Shown here in pieces: positions 1 through 8,723 of a DNA stretch of 55,871 bases (the stretch's first letter is position 1; each line of letters begins with the position of its first letter). Under the pieces are notes generated by a model. The model saw nothing but the letters and a program-made list of their open reading frames with translations. It did no database searches and was not told where the DNA came from. The position numbers and the translations under genes were made by a program. The stretch spans positions 1 through 55,871 of the forward strand of contig CACWSX010000015.1 of the NCBI GenBank assembly GCA_902763615.1. The letters run 5' to 3'. Source of the stretch: an uncultured Prevotellaceae bacterium (lineage in GTDB: Bacteria; Bacteroidota; Bacteroidia; Bacteroidales; Bacteroidaceae).

Positions 1-452
1 GCATGCATGGCGATCACTTCTTTATCGTTGAGAAAGGGCGGCGTATGGCCACACCGCTATTCGCAGCCCTGCTGGTCATTGAGACCACTGATGTTGCTTT
101 TGCCGTTGACAGCATTCCAGCTGTGTTCAGCGTCAGTCGAGATCCGTTCATTGTGCTCACTTCCAACATCTTTGCCATCCTCGGACTCCGTGCCCTGTAT
201 TTTGCCCTGGCTGCTGTGGCTAAATACTTCAAGTATCTGAAATACGGACTTGGTATCATACTGATTTTCGTCGGTCTCAAAATGTTGCTGGCCATGAATG
301 AGTATATCAACAGCTTGGGTGCACTCGTAGGCCTGAACTTGAACATACCTCATATAGAGGTGCCGACCTCCATCAGCCTTATCGTTATCTTTGGTGTTCT
401 TGCGATGTCCATGCTACTCTCATTCATCATGACTAAGCACGAACAAGTATGA
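1..452 (+). CDS. TerC/Alx-family integral membrane protein, 3' part only
   Basis: This is the C-terminal half of a TerC-like multi-pass inner-membrane protein. The reading frame is open at the window edge, so the true start lies upstream; the visible part is about 149 residues against roughly 300 for the family. The diagnostic stretch is the acidic membrane segment IETTDVAFAVDSIPAVF, which carries the conserved charged residues of the family, followed by hydrophobic segments FIVLTSNIFAILGLRALYF, YGLGIILIFVGLKMLLAM and ISLIVIFGVLAMSMLLSFIM. Family members are linked to metal-ion handling (manganese export, metallation of secreted proteins, tellurite resistance). The role here is inferred only from family. 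It converges on the decayed LysR gene 12 bp downstream. Confidence 0.85.
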   Translation, partial: MHGDHFFIVEKGRRMATPLFAALLVIETTDVAFAVDSIPAVFSVSRDPFIVLTSNIFAILGLRALYFALAAVAKYFKYLKYGLGIILIFVGLKMLLAMNEYINSLGALVGLNLNIPHIEVPTSISLIVIFGVLAMSMLLSFIMTKHEQV

Positions 453-464
453 GGACATCCAATT

Positions 465-1012
465 CTATATAAGCTCCATAAACTTCTGCATGGCCTTGCG
501 GATATACATGTCTTTGGGATAGAGCCACCCTCCTCACCATGGGTGATGCTGTCAACAAGTATGGCTACCCATCGCCCTGTGCGTACCAGATGGAGCAGCG
601 TGTGGATCTCGTTGATTTCCAACTTGGGCTGCAACTCTATTCCTTTCTTGTATGTCAGACTGTCAAACATCCTTCGGGCATTCATACCATGGGCTAGTGT
701 ACAGATATTGTAGTCGGCCAACTGGCGTAGTGAGACAATGGTCTGCTGAGCCAATGGATTCTGATCAGAAACGATGGCACAAAGGTGATAGGTCTTTACA
801 GGCTGTTCCGTAAGCAAATCATCTTTCTCCATCATTTCGAACGTCAGGGCAAAATCCACCTTTCGTTCCCTGACGGCCTCAATCAGCTCGTCTTGCTTCA
901 AGAACATTACCTCAAGATGAATTTCCGGGTATTGCTCGGAGAAACGGGCGATGGCATCAGTAATCAGTGCCGACAGACCGAAGGTCGTGCCTATGACAAA
1001 ATCAGAAAACAA
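465..1012 (-). pseudogene. Decayed LysR-type regulator: effector-binding domain only, with frameshift
   Basis: The frame from 1012 reads a LysR substrate-binding domain (IGTTFGLSALITDAIARF, then a conserved ERKVDFALTF strand). The N-terminal winged-helix DNA-binding domain of about 90 residues is absent: an in-frame stop lies just upstream of 1012 and no HTH is visible toward the tmRNA. Near 525 the frame breaks. After THGEEG the expected C-terminus (LYPKDMYIRKAMQKFMELI, stop at 465-467) continues in another frame, while the original frame runs on through unrelated residues to 350. Missing DNA-binding domain plus frameshift means the gene is a remnant. The preserved effector domain suggests recent decay or a sequencing error at the shift; the lost HTH cannot be explained by one error. 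Confidence 0.8.
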
Positions 1013-1281
1013 CCCACATTTGTAATTTCATGTAAAAGCATGTAAAGGGCAAAAATGACAATTAAAATGAAAAAAGTAGGTAAAAACGCAGCAGCAATGC
1101 ATTTTCAAGTTTTTTTATGATTTGAAATTGTGTCAAGAAATAAGAAAACAGTTGCCAAATTGGGTTCAAGAGAACCCGTTTTGCGTCCCCGAGAGCGTCC
1201 CCAAAAACTAAAAAAACTAGGGACGCAGGGCACAAAGAAGCCACTAACTATTTAAAAGTCAGCGGCTTACATTTTAAAAGG
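1013..1281. other. Intergenic region with hairpins, no gene
   Basis: No convincing coding region. A perfect hairpin GGGTTC-aaga-GAACCC lies at 1162-1177, and GCGTCCC occurs twice (1183-1189, 1195-1201) with its complement GGGACGC at 1220-1226, so either copy can form a stem. The stem nearest the tmRNA (1238-1268) is listed separately as its terminator. The ORF on the minus strand at 1062-1244 is lysine/phenylalanine-rich noise. Confidence 0.5.
1238..1268 (-). terminator. Likely tmRNA terminator
   Basis: Read on the minus strand, AAGCCGCTGAC and GTTAGTGGCTT form an 11-bp stem with two G-U pairs, followed by TCTTTG. It lies 13 bp beyond the tmRNA 3' CCA. Confidence 0.55.
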
Positions 1282-1681
1282 TGGTGGAGCTGGAGGGAGT
1301 CGAACCCTCGTCCAAACAGGGAAACCATACGCTTTCTACACGCTTATTCCAGCCTTCGGTTTTCGAGTGTCAGCAAGACCTGGACCACCAACTGACACCT
1401 TAGCTCCTAAATTTCATCCCCAAGTCGGAGCCCTTGAAGACTATTCCCGATTTAACCTGCGCCGCTGGATCCTCAGATTCGGAACAACATCCTTGGAGCG
1501 ACGTCTCGTTCCTCTACCTTGTAGTGGAATTAAGCTAGCAATCTACTGTACTTCGATTAAGCAGCGAGAGCATACTCATTGTTGCCAATTAATTTTTTGT
1601 TCACTATGTTTAAGGAGGTAGCCAACGAGCCTCCGCGTGCTTACGTACCATCTCTACCCGCTGTCAAATCCAGTCAACCCC
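1282..1681 (-). ncRNA. ssrA: tmRNA (SsrA)
   Basis: Transfer-messenger RNA for trans-translation: it rescues stalled ribosomes and tags the unfinished protein for proteolysis. On the minus strand the RNA begins GGGGTTGACTGGATTTGAC (the usual tmRNA 5' end) and finishes with a T-arm GGTTCGACTCCC and an encoded 3' CCA, giving 400 nt. The tag reading frame is 1557-1586: GGC AAC AAT GAG TAT GCT CTC GCT GCT TAA, i.e. tag ending GNNEYALAA. The tRNA-like ends can pair (GGGG...CUCCA). A TATCTTTG box at 1709-1716 is correctly placed upstream. It is transcribed divergently from the polysaccharide locus. Confidence 0.97.
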
Positions 1682-1708
1682 AGATACGAGAATAGTCGAT
1701 TTTCGCTG

Positions 1709-1716
1709 CAAAGATA
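1709..1716 (-). promoter_or_regulatory. -7 box of tmRNA promoter
   Basis: TATCTTTG on the minus strand, about 28 bp upstream of the mature tmRNA 5' end, fits the Bacteroidetes TAnnTTTG consensus with a short leader removed by RNase P. Confidence 0.65.
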
Positions 1717-1759
1717 TCAACTTTTCTTCATAAATGCAAGTTTTTTGAAAAAAAAATGA

Positions 1760-1767
1760 TACCTTTG
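1760..1767 (+). promoter_or_regulatory. -7 box before the polysaccharide locus
   Basis: TACCTTTG lies 71 bp upstream of the SLBB gene start. It points away from the tmRNA promoter 44 bp to the left, so the two units have back-to-back promoters. No good -33 TTTG at the usual 19-21 bp spacing is present. Confidence 0.6.
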
Positions 1768-1837
1768 CCGAGATTTATGCAATAATCCACGATCAATCAT
1801 GTTATATTATATATAATGTACCTGCAAAAGATAACGT

Positions 1838-4372
1838 ATGAAAAGACTTACTACACTAATAATATCACTTCTGCTCATGTCTGCAACAGGCTGGGCACAA
1901 TCGGGCATGACAGATAACCAAGTGATGGACTATGTTATTGAGCAAAACGCCAAAGGAGTATCTCGCCAACAAATTGTCACACAACTCATGCAACGTGGTG
2001 TAACAATGGAGCAATTGCAACGTCTGCGCAAGAAATACCAGCGCCAGATGAACAATGGTGCGTTGGGAGCCGAGGACATCACGGCAGGTTCAAAAGAGGT
2101 CAAGAAACGCATGCGAGAGGCCAACGGCGAAAAGCGACAGGACATTGTCAATAAGGAAAAGCGCAATGTATCTCCCCACCGTGTAAAAGACGGCCGGAAG
2201 AAAACCAAACAGAATACCTATGACGAGAACGATAAGGAGTTCACTGAGTTTGACGATGCTGTGGACTTCATGATGCCCGACTCGCTGAAATATTTCTACG
2301 ACGACCTTGATAAAGAGAAAGAGCCCAAGCGGAAGATCTTTGGACATGACATTTTCAACAATAAGGACCTGACCTTTGAGAGTAGCATGAATCTGGCAAC
2401 GCCACAGAACTACCGTCTCGGTCCTGGTGATGAGGTGAACATCGACATTTCCGGTGCCTCACAGGAGAGTATTACGGAAACGATTTCTCCCGATGGTTAT
2501 GTGACCGTTGAGGATATCGGCATTATTCAATTGGGCGGTCTGTCTGTCAGTCAGGCCAAGGCCAAATTGAGAAGCGTTCTAGGACCCAGATACCAAGGCT
2601 CTCATATTGAACTTACTGTAGGTCAGACACGAACCATCACCATCAGCGTGATCGGTGAAGTAAAGACACCAGGCACCTATACCATGTCAGCATTTGCCAC
2701 CGTTTATAATGCACTTTATATGGCAGGCGGTCCCAATGAGATTGGTACACTCAGAAACGTCAAGGTATATCGTAACGGTCGTTTGCTGTCAAATGTCGAC
2801 GTCTACGATTTCCTGCTCAATGGAAAACTGACAGGTGACGTCCGTCTACAAGACAATGATATCGTGACCGTAGGGCCGTATGAGGCTTTGGTGAATATCG
2901 CCGGAAAAATCAAGCGTCCCATGTTCTACGAAATGAAGAAGACCGAGAGCGCAGCCACCTTGCTCCGTTATGCTGGCGGTTTCACAGGCGATGCTTATAC
3001 AAAGGCCATCCGTATCCACCGAAAGGCTGGGCAGATGTACTCCGTGTTCAATGTCGGTGAGTTCGACCTCAACGATTTTAAACTGATGGACGAAGATTCC
3101 GTCAGCGTCGACTCTACTTTGAACCGTTACCAAAATACGGTAGAAGTAAAGGGAGCTGTATTCCGTCCTGGCATGTATCAGGTAGGCGGACAAATCTGTA
3201 CCGTCAAAGCCCTCATTGAGGCGGCCGACGGTCTGACCGAGAACGCCATTGGCCAGCATGCCGTTATGCACCGTATGAAGAAGGACCGGACACTAGAAGT
3301 GAAAAGTATCGACATCCTTGGTATTCTGGAAGGAAGCGTGCCAGATGTCGAGCTGAAAAATGAAGACGTCATCTATGTCGGAAGCCGTGAAGAGGAGAAA
3401 GAAGACCAGACCATTACCATTCATGGTGAGGTAAACTATCCGGGCGTCTATAAATATGCATCCAACGAGACGGTTGAGGACCTGGTACTTCAGGCTGGTG
3501 GTCTGACTAATGCGGCCTCATTGGCAAAAGTAGATGTCTCACGCCGTATTATCGAACCCAATGCAACGGAAGCAGGCGACACATTGGCCTTCACTTACAG
3601 TTTCGCACTAAATCCCGATTTCACGATTCCTCAAGGCGAGACGCCCTTCACATTACAGCCTTACGATGAGGTCTATATCCGCCGTAGCCCCAACTATAAC
3701 GAACAGCAGAATGTCACCATCGAGGGGGAAGTGCAGTTCAGGGGTAACTACACATTAACCAGCAGCAGCCAACGCCTCAGCGAGATTATCAAACAAGCAG
3801 GCGGACTGACAAAACGGGCCTATCCTGAGGGCGCCAAGTTGCTTCGTCAGATGACACAAGAAGAGCGCGAGATGATGGAGACCATGCTCCGCACTGCACA
3901 GCGTAACTCTGGCAACGACTCCATCGATGTGAAGAAACTGTTGACGCTGACCACCTTCCCTGTCGCCATCGAATTGGATAAGGCTCTTGCCAACCCAGGC
4001 AGTGACGACGACCCCTATCTGCGTGAAGGCGACCGTATCGTTGTACCGCGCTATACCAGTACCGTCAGCATTAACGGCGAAGTACTCTATCCCAACACCG
4101 TACGTTATAAAGCTGGTGAGAAAGCCGACTATTACATTGATCTGGCCGGTGGTGTCAGTTCATCGGGTAAACGTAGTCAGACTATTATCATCTACATGAA
4201 CGGTATGGTGGCAAAAGCGGATAGAAAGCATAAACCTAGACCCGGATGTCAGATCGTTGTGCCCACCAAGTCACGCCGTCGCGGTCTCGGTCTGACCGAA
4301 TGGCTCAGCATCGGCACCAGCACGGCTTCTATCGCCACGATGATAGCAACGATTGCTAATCTCATCAAGTAA
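1838..4372 (+). CDS. SLBB-domain polysaccharide export protein (Wza-like)
   Basis: 844-residue exported protein that probably forms the outer-membrane/periplasmic conduit for a capsule or exopolysaccharide. A signal peptide (residues 1-21, ending TGWAQ) is followed by a charged helical region (about 25-130). Next comes the poly-export domain (about 190-260, starting NYRLGPGDEVNIDISG) and then at least six SLBB repeats, each starting with a strand such as IGEVKTPGTY, AGKIKRPMFY, GAVFRPGMY, GEVNYPGVY or GEVQFRGNY. The C-terminus ends in a short hydrophobic stretch. E. coli Wza has far fewer SLBB units; long multi-SLBB forms are usual in Bacteroidales. It is first in the locus, 12 bp before the Wzz-like gene, as expected for an export pair. 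Confidence 0.92.
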   Translation: MKRLTTLIISLLLMSATGWAQSGMTDNQVMDYVIEQNAKGVSRQQIVTQLMQRGVTMEQLQRLRKKYQRQMNNGALGAEDITAGSKEVKKRMREANGEKRQDIVNKEKRNVSPHRVKDGRKKTKQNTYDENDKEFTEFDDAVDFMMPDSLKYFYDDLDKEKEPKRKIFGHDIFNNKDLTFESSMNLATPQNYRLGPGDEVNIDISGASQESITETISPDGYVTVEDIGIIQLGGLSVSQAKAKLRSVLGPRYQGSHIELTVGQTRTITISVIGEVKTPGTYTMSAFATVYNALYMAGGPNEIGTLRNVKVYRNGRLLSNVDVYDFLLNGKLTGDVRLQDNDIVTVGPYEALVNIAGKIKRPMFYEMKKTESAATLLRYAGGFTGDAYTKAIRIHRKAGQMYSVFNVGEFDLNDFKLMDEDSVSVDSTLNRYQNTVEVKGAVFRPGMYQVGGQICTVKALIEAADGLTENAIGQHAVMHRMKKDRTLEVKSIDILGILEGSVPDVELKNEDVIYVGSREEEKEDQTITIHGEVNYPGVYKYASNETVEDLVLQAGGLTNAASLAKVDVSRRIIEPNATEAGDTLAFTYSFALNPDFTIPQGETPFTLQPYDEVYIRRSPNYNEQQNVTIEGEVQFRGNYTLTSSSQRLSEIIKQAGGLTKRAYPEGAKLLRQMTQEEREMMETMLRTAQRNSGNDSIDVKKLLTLTTFPVAIELDKALANPGSDDDPYLREGDRIVVPRYTSTVSINGEVLYPNTVRYKAGEKADYYIDLAGGVSSSGKRSQTIIIYMNGMVAKADRKHKPRPGCQIVVPTKSRRRGLGLTEWLSIGTSTASIATMIATIANLIK

Positions 4373-4384
4373 GAAGGAAAAAGT

Positions 4385-5428
4385 ATGGAAGAGAAGAATG
4401 ATATAAAGCCCATTGACTTTACGAGCATAGTGAAAAAACTGTGGCCGCATAGGAAGAAATACTACTATGTGTTGCCCGCAACGCTAATTATCACTTATCT
4501 GATCATTGTATGCATCCCACGCTACTACAAGTGTACTGTGCGTTTGGCACCAGAGGTATCGGGTGTCAACGTGTCGGGATCGCTGAGTTCGCTGGCCTCA
4601 TCGTTCGGATTGGGAGGTTCGCTGGCCAAGATGAACTCACAGGACGCCATCAGTTCAGATATCTATCCAGACGTGATACAATCGAAGAACTTCATTGCGG
4701 AGTTGATGACCGTGAACGTTGAGACAAAGGACGGCAAAACGAAGAGCAGCTACTACCTGTATCTGCGCGACAAGCAGAAAGATGCCTGGTGGAACAAAGT
4801 GACAGATACCATCAAGGGGTGGTTTAAGGCTGCGCAGAAAGACGACTATACCGGTGCTGAGAAACTGGACATATTCGGACTAACAAAAAAACAAAGCGAC
4901 GTGTTTAAATCGGCAGCAGGGAAGTTAGATTGTAACATCGACAAGAAAACCGAGATTGTATCCATTGAGGTAACAGACCAAGACCCGTTGGTGTGTGCCA
5001 CTATGGCCAATGCCACCTGTGAGAAGCTGCAGCAGTTTATCGTGGACTACCGCACTAACAAAGCCCGCATAGACTACGAATACTATCAGAATCTCTGCAA
5101 GGAAAGTGAAGCAGAATACAACAAAGCCATGCACCGCTATGCTTCGTTCTCTGACTCCTACCATAAGCCCGTGCTAGCCAGCTATTCGGCCAAGGAGACG
5201 ACGCTGGAGAACGAGATGCAGTCGAGCTATACCCTCTATCAGGGCATTAAGGCCCAGATGCAGGCCGCCCAGGCCAAACTACAGGAGGCTACCCCGGCAT
5301 TTACCGTGATAGAAAGTGCCTCGGTGCCCACGAAGCCCGCCGGTCCGAAGAGAATGATCATCTCCATCGTGATGATGATTCTATCGTTTTTCATGTTATC
5401 AGCGTGGCTTCTGATGAAGAGTGAATAG
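4385..5428 (+). CDS. Wzz-like chain-length determinant protein
   Basis: 347-residue inner-membrane polysaccharide co-polymerase. It has a short cytoplasmic N-terminus, a first membrane span (about 27-45, VLPATLIITYLIIVCIP), and a long periplasmic domain with a predicted helical part around residues 210-300. A proline-rich turn before the second span (SVPTKPAGPKRM) is typical of the family, and the second span is about 322-343. No C-terminal tyrosine-kinase domain is present, and none is encoded nearby. It follows the SLBB exporter by 12 bp and should pair with it and the polymerase to set chain length. Its stop codon lies in a 7-bp repeat array (5421-5448). Confidence 0.88.
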   Translation: MEEKNDIKPIDFTSIVKKLWPHRKKYYYVLPATLIITYLIIVCIPRYYKCTVRLAPEVSGVNVSGSLSSLASSFGLGGSLAKMNSQDAISSDIYPDVIQSKNFIAELMTVNVETKDGKTKSSYYLYLRDKQKDAWWNKVTDTIKGWFKAAQKDDYTGAEKLDIFGLTKKQSDVFKSAAGKLDCNIDKKTEIVSIEVTDQDPLVCATMANATCEKLQQFIVDYRTNKARIDYEYYQNLCKESEAEYNKAMHRYASFSDSYHKPVLASYSAKETTLENEMQSSYTLYQGIKAQMQAAQAKLQEATPAFTVIESASVPTKPAGPKRMIISIVMMILSFFMLSAWLLMKSE

Positions 5429-5448
5429 TGAATAGTGAAGGGTGGAGA
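5421..5448 (+). repeat. 7-bp-period repeat at the wzz/wzy junction
   Basis: Four units in register: GTGAATA, GTGAATA, GTGAAGG, GTGGAGA. The array contains the stop of the upstream gene and reaches the first base of the ATG of the downstream gene. Confidence 0.75.
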
Positions 5449-6494
5449 TGCACTTGCTGATATCAGGATTGTTTGCCGTCACGGTGGTGATGGCCTTTCT
5501 TGAAGACTACCTGAAGGAAATCCATAAGATAGTGATCCTCGCCGTGCTGGCAACCTTGATGGTATTGCTGGCCACCACCAAGAGCATCGACCATACAGCT
5601 GACGGAACTATCTACGAACACATCTTCTACAACAACGATGAGATACTCACACAGTTGACCACCGAGCCCACCTTCCTATGGCTGAGCAGACTGGTATTAG
5701 CGCTAGGTGGAGGACTGATATGGATGTTCCTGATCTATGCCCTAATCGCCATCCCCACCAAACTGAAAGCCCTCTACGGCATGACACCCTATATTTTTAC
5801 CGCCCTGATAATCTATATTCCCATCTATTATGAACTGCACGATCTGATTCAGATCCGGGCCGCAGCCGCCTGTGCGTTCCTGCTGCTGGCGCTGAACCCG
5901 CTCTCGAACAAGCGATACTGGACAGCCACACTGCTAATGATCATAGCCATATTGTTTCATTATTCCTCGGTGGTGTTCATTCCCTTTCTGTTCATCGGCA
6001 ACCGACAGCTCGGCTATAATAGCAGACTGGTTGTAGCCTGTGTGATACCGGTGTGTTTCGTAATCTACCTAATGGGTAAGGACCTCTTCTCACTCATACC
6101 ATCATCGATTCTGGGAGGAAAGTTGGACTACTACCAAAAGACTTCGGAAAAAGGAGAATGGGAAATGGCGCTGCTTTATAAGAACGTATACTTCATGTTG
6201 AAAGTAGCGATGATGTACCTCTGTCTGTATTTCTACAACCATATCGTTGAGAACAACCGTCTTGCTCCGCTTCTGCTCAACCTGTTCCTGGCCAGTATCC
6301 TCTCGCCCATGCTGTTTTCTACCATCCCAGTGATTGCCTCGCGCGTCAGCGACATGTACGGCATTATCGACTGCATCGTGTTTACGTTCGCACTCTATCT
6401 ATTTAGTCCCAGATATCTGGCACGCTTCGGTATCCTGATTATTGGCATCTACATGCTCATCTACCACATGATGTCGGACGATTATTTCTTCTAA
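5448..6494 (+). CDS. EpsG/Wzy-like polysaccharide polymerase
   Basis: 348-residue multi-pass membrane protein with about nine or ten hydrophobic segments and a larger loop with YEHIFYNNDEILTQLTTEPTF (residues about 60-75), features of the EpsG family that joins repeat units outside the inner membrane. The charged block HDLIQIRAAAACAFLLLA (Q-I-R-A-A) is a common EpsG-like motif. The ATG at 5448 is preceded by AAGGG; a GTG two codons earlier (5442) is possible. Position between the co-polymerase and the flippase supports a Wzy role, making this a Wzx/Wzy-type pathway. Substrate unknown. Confidence 0.8.
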   Translation: MHLLISGLFAVTVVMAFLEDYLKEIHKIVILAVLATLMVLLATTKSIDHTADGTIYEHIFYNNDEILTQLTTEPTFLWLSRLVLALGGGLIWMFLIYALIAIPTKLKALYGMTPYIFTALIIYIPIYYELHDLIQIRAAAACAFLLLALNPLSNKRYWTATLLMIIAILFHYSSVVFIPFLFIGNRQLGYNSRLVVACVIPVCFVIYLMGKDLFSLIPSSILGGKLDYYQKTSEKGEWEMALLYKNVYFMLKVAMMYLCLYFYNHIVENNRLAPLLLNLFLASILSPMLFSTIPVIASRVSDMYGIIDCIVFTFALYLFSPRYLARFGILIIGIYMLIYHMMSDDYFF

Positions 6495-6506
6495 CCTCCC
6501 ACGCCT

Positions 6507-7823
6507 ATGCAAGACCGCTCACGCTATCTCTATGCCAACATCGCAGCCTCATTCCTCATCAAGGGATGGTCAGCTGTGGTGGTGTTGCTGCTAGTGCCTG
6601 CTACACTGCATTGCCTAGGAGAGTACCAGAACGGCATCTGGCTGACCATCAGCAGCCTGCTACTATGGATTGACAACATGGACATCGGACTAGGTAACGG
6701 ATTAAGGAACAAGGTGGCGGAATATATGGCCCATGATGAGACCGAACGCACCCGCCGACTCATTTCATCGACTTTTGCCATGCTCACCTGTATTATCATT
6801 CCCGTGCTGCTGATACTATTGCTATTGATTGCTGTAAGCGACCCGTATGGGGTGTTGAATGCAGAGCCGTCGAAGGTATCGCATCTTGATCAGGTATTGA
6901 TGGTGACGGTGACACTCGTCTGCACTTCATTTATATTCAAACTCATCGGCAACTTCTATATGGGGCTACAACTGCCTGCCGTGAGTAACCTGTTGATTGC
7001 CTTAGGACAGACATTGGCACTCGTCGGCACATATATTGTGCTGTGGTCGGGCAGCCATTCGCTCATGCATATCGCACTGGTGAACACCGCGGCACCGTTG
7101 CTAGTTTACCTCATTGCCTACCCTATCACCTTCTATTATAAGTATCCACAGCTACGTCCAGCATTCAGTCTCATCAACCTCAAAGAGGCCAAGGAGGTGG
7201 TCAACATGGGGGCGCAGTTCTTTATCATGCAGATATCCAGTGTCGTATTGTTCATGACCTCCAACCTACTGATATCCAAGCTCTTCTCGCCATCCATGGT
7301 AACGCCCTACCAAATTACATACCGCTATTTCAGCGTTCTGCTAGTGGCGTTCACCGTGATCTGTATGCCCTTCTGGAATGCGACTACCGATGCATACGAG
7401 CGGAATGATATAGAATGGATACGCCAAGCCACCCGGAAGCTGCGGCTGATGACGATTGGCATTCTGGTAATGATGATGGTAATGGTGGTGATCTCACCCT
7501 GGGTCTACGTCATCTGGATTGGCGACATCACCATTGACTTCAGAATGAGCATCGTGATGGCGACCTATATCTTCATACTTATCTACAGCATGCGCTACAG
7601 CTACTTCATCAACGGCATCGGGAAGCTGCGCCTGCAACTGATCTTCACGGTTTCGGCAGCAATCATCTTCATTCCGCTAGCCTATCTGGCCACCCAATGG
7701 ACCCACAACATCATTTGGTTCATGGTGGTGATGTGCCTGGTGAACATCCCTGGACTGATCATCAACCGCATCCAATTTCACAAACTCATCAATGGTAAAG
7801 CGACAGGAATATGGGCACAATAG
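6507..7823 (+). CDS. Wzx-type polysaccharide flippase
   Basis: 438-residue membrane protein of the MOP/polysaccharide-synthase superfamily with about 12 membrane segments. The start (NIAASFLIKGWSAVVVLLLVP) and the early motif WLTISSLLLWIDNMDIGLGNGLRNKVAEYMA (residues about 48-76, G-L-G-N-G-L-R) are typical of O-antigen/teichoic-acid flippases. It should move undecaprenyl-linked repeat units across the inner membrane. It lies 12 bp after the polymerase and its 3' end overlaps the next glycosyltransferase by 13 bp, so it is in the same operon. Confidence 0.9.
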   Translation: MQDRSRYLYANIAASFLIKGWSAVVVLLLVPATLHCLGEYQNGIWLTISSLLLWIDNMDIGLGNGLRNKVAEYMAHDETERTRRLISSTFAMLTCIIIPVLLILLLLIAVSDPYGVLNAEPSKVSHLDQVLMVTVTLVCTSFIFKLIGNFYMGLQLPAVSNLLIALGQTLALVGTYIVLWSGSHSLMHIALVNTAAPLLVYLIAYPITFYYKYPQLRPAFSLINLKEAKEVVNMGAQFFIMQISSVVLFMTSNLLISKLFSPSMVTPYQITYRYFSVLLVAFTVICMPFWNATTDAYERNDIEWIRQATRKLRLMTIGILVMMMVMVVISPWVYVIWIGDITIDFRMSIVMATYIFILIYSMRYSYFINGIGKLRLQLIFTVSAAIIFIPLAYLATQWTHNIIWFMVVMCLVNIPGLIINRIQFHKLINGKATGIWAQ

Positions 7824-8719
7824 TTAATGTCTCAATCATCATCGTCAATTACAACACGCTGCATGTCCTCCTACCATGCATTGACAGCATTGTTGAACAG
7901 ACCAAAGATATCAGCTACGAGATTATTGTCGTTGACAATGGCTCTACAGATCGTTCCATAGAGGTCCTGTCAAATGACAAGCGGCTAACACTTGTCTCCA
8001 CTAGAGAAAACCTTGGATTCGGAAAGGCCAATAACAAAGGATTAGAATATGCACACGGCAAATACATCTTCTTCCTCAACTCCGACACTCTTCTGAAAAA
8101 CAATGCCATTAAGATGCTCTATGACTTTGCAGAGCAATATCAAGGTCAATTGGGAGCGGTGGGTTGTAGCTTGGAAGACCGACAAGGCAACAGAATCCAT
8201 TCTTACGGCCATTTCCCAAAGATGAGCGACGACTTTCGGATACTACTTTGGACTCCTATTCAAAAAGGGCTGCACCTCTATAAGGCGCCTGTCATCACTT
8301 ATCCTGACGATTGGATGAAGGTGGATTATGTCACGGGAGCAGACCTGTTTGTAGGCCGCCAGGTCCTCGATGAATGTGGTACTTTCCACCCTGCCTTCTT
8401 CATGTATTTTGAAGAATCTGAGATGGAACATCGTTTCATGTCGCATGGTTTCGATAACATTCTCTTGAATGCCCCCCGCATTGTGCATTTGGAGGGCGAA
8501 GGCGGCAAAGATGGCAATGCATCCAAATTCCTCCGCGACACACTTCGACAACAAAAGAGCGAATATATCTACTTCAAGTTGACAGAGCCTCGTTGGAAGT
8601 ACTATCTCTATCGCATCATCCATCCTATCCTAAGACAAACGGTATGGCTGAATCCCAACATCTCTTGGGCAGACAAATGGAAATGTGTCAAACAACTCTT
8701 TGTAAGAATTAAAATCTGA
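7811..8719 (+). CDS. Family 2 glycosyltransferase (rhamnosyltransferase-like)
   Basis: 302-residue GT-A fold enzyme. The N-terminal strand and nucleotide-binding loop VSIIIVNYNTLHVLLPCIDS and VVDNGSTDRS (about 41-50) and the metal-binding region FLNSDTLL (about 89-96) are classic GT2. The acceptor-side motifs VTGADLFVGRQVLDECG and FFMYFEESEMEHR (E-E/D catalytic block) resemble WbbL-type rhamnosyltransferases, but donor sugar cannot be assigned. It overlaps the flippase by 13 bp and precedes the next transferase by 4 bp. It would act on the cytoplasmic face during repeat-unit assembly. Confidence 0.88.
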   Translation: MGTIVNVSIIIVNYNTLHVLLPCIDSIVEQTKDISYEIIVVDNGSTDRSIEVLSNDKRLTLVSTRENLGFGKANNKGLEYAHGKYIFFLNSDTLLKNNAIKMLYDFAEQYQGQLGAVGCSLEDRQGNRIHSYGHFPKMSDDFRILLWTPIQKGLHLYKAPVITYPDDWMKVDYVTGADLFVGRQVLDECGTFHPAFFMYFEESEMEHRFMSHGFDNILLNAPRIVHLEGEGGKDGNASKFLRDTLRQQKSEYIYFKLTEPRWKYYLYRIIHPILRQTVWLNPNISWADKWKCVKQLFVRIKI

Positions 8720-8723
8720 GCAG

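Noticed and set aside
1062-1244. 60-codon minus-strand ORF between the LysR remnant and tmRNA
   Set aside because: Low complexity, overlaps hairpins, no start signals.
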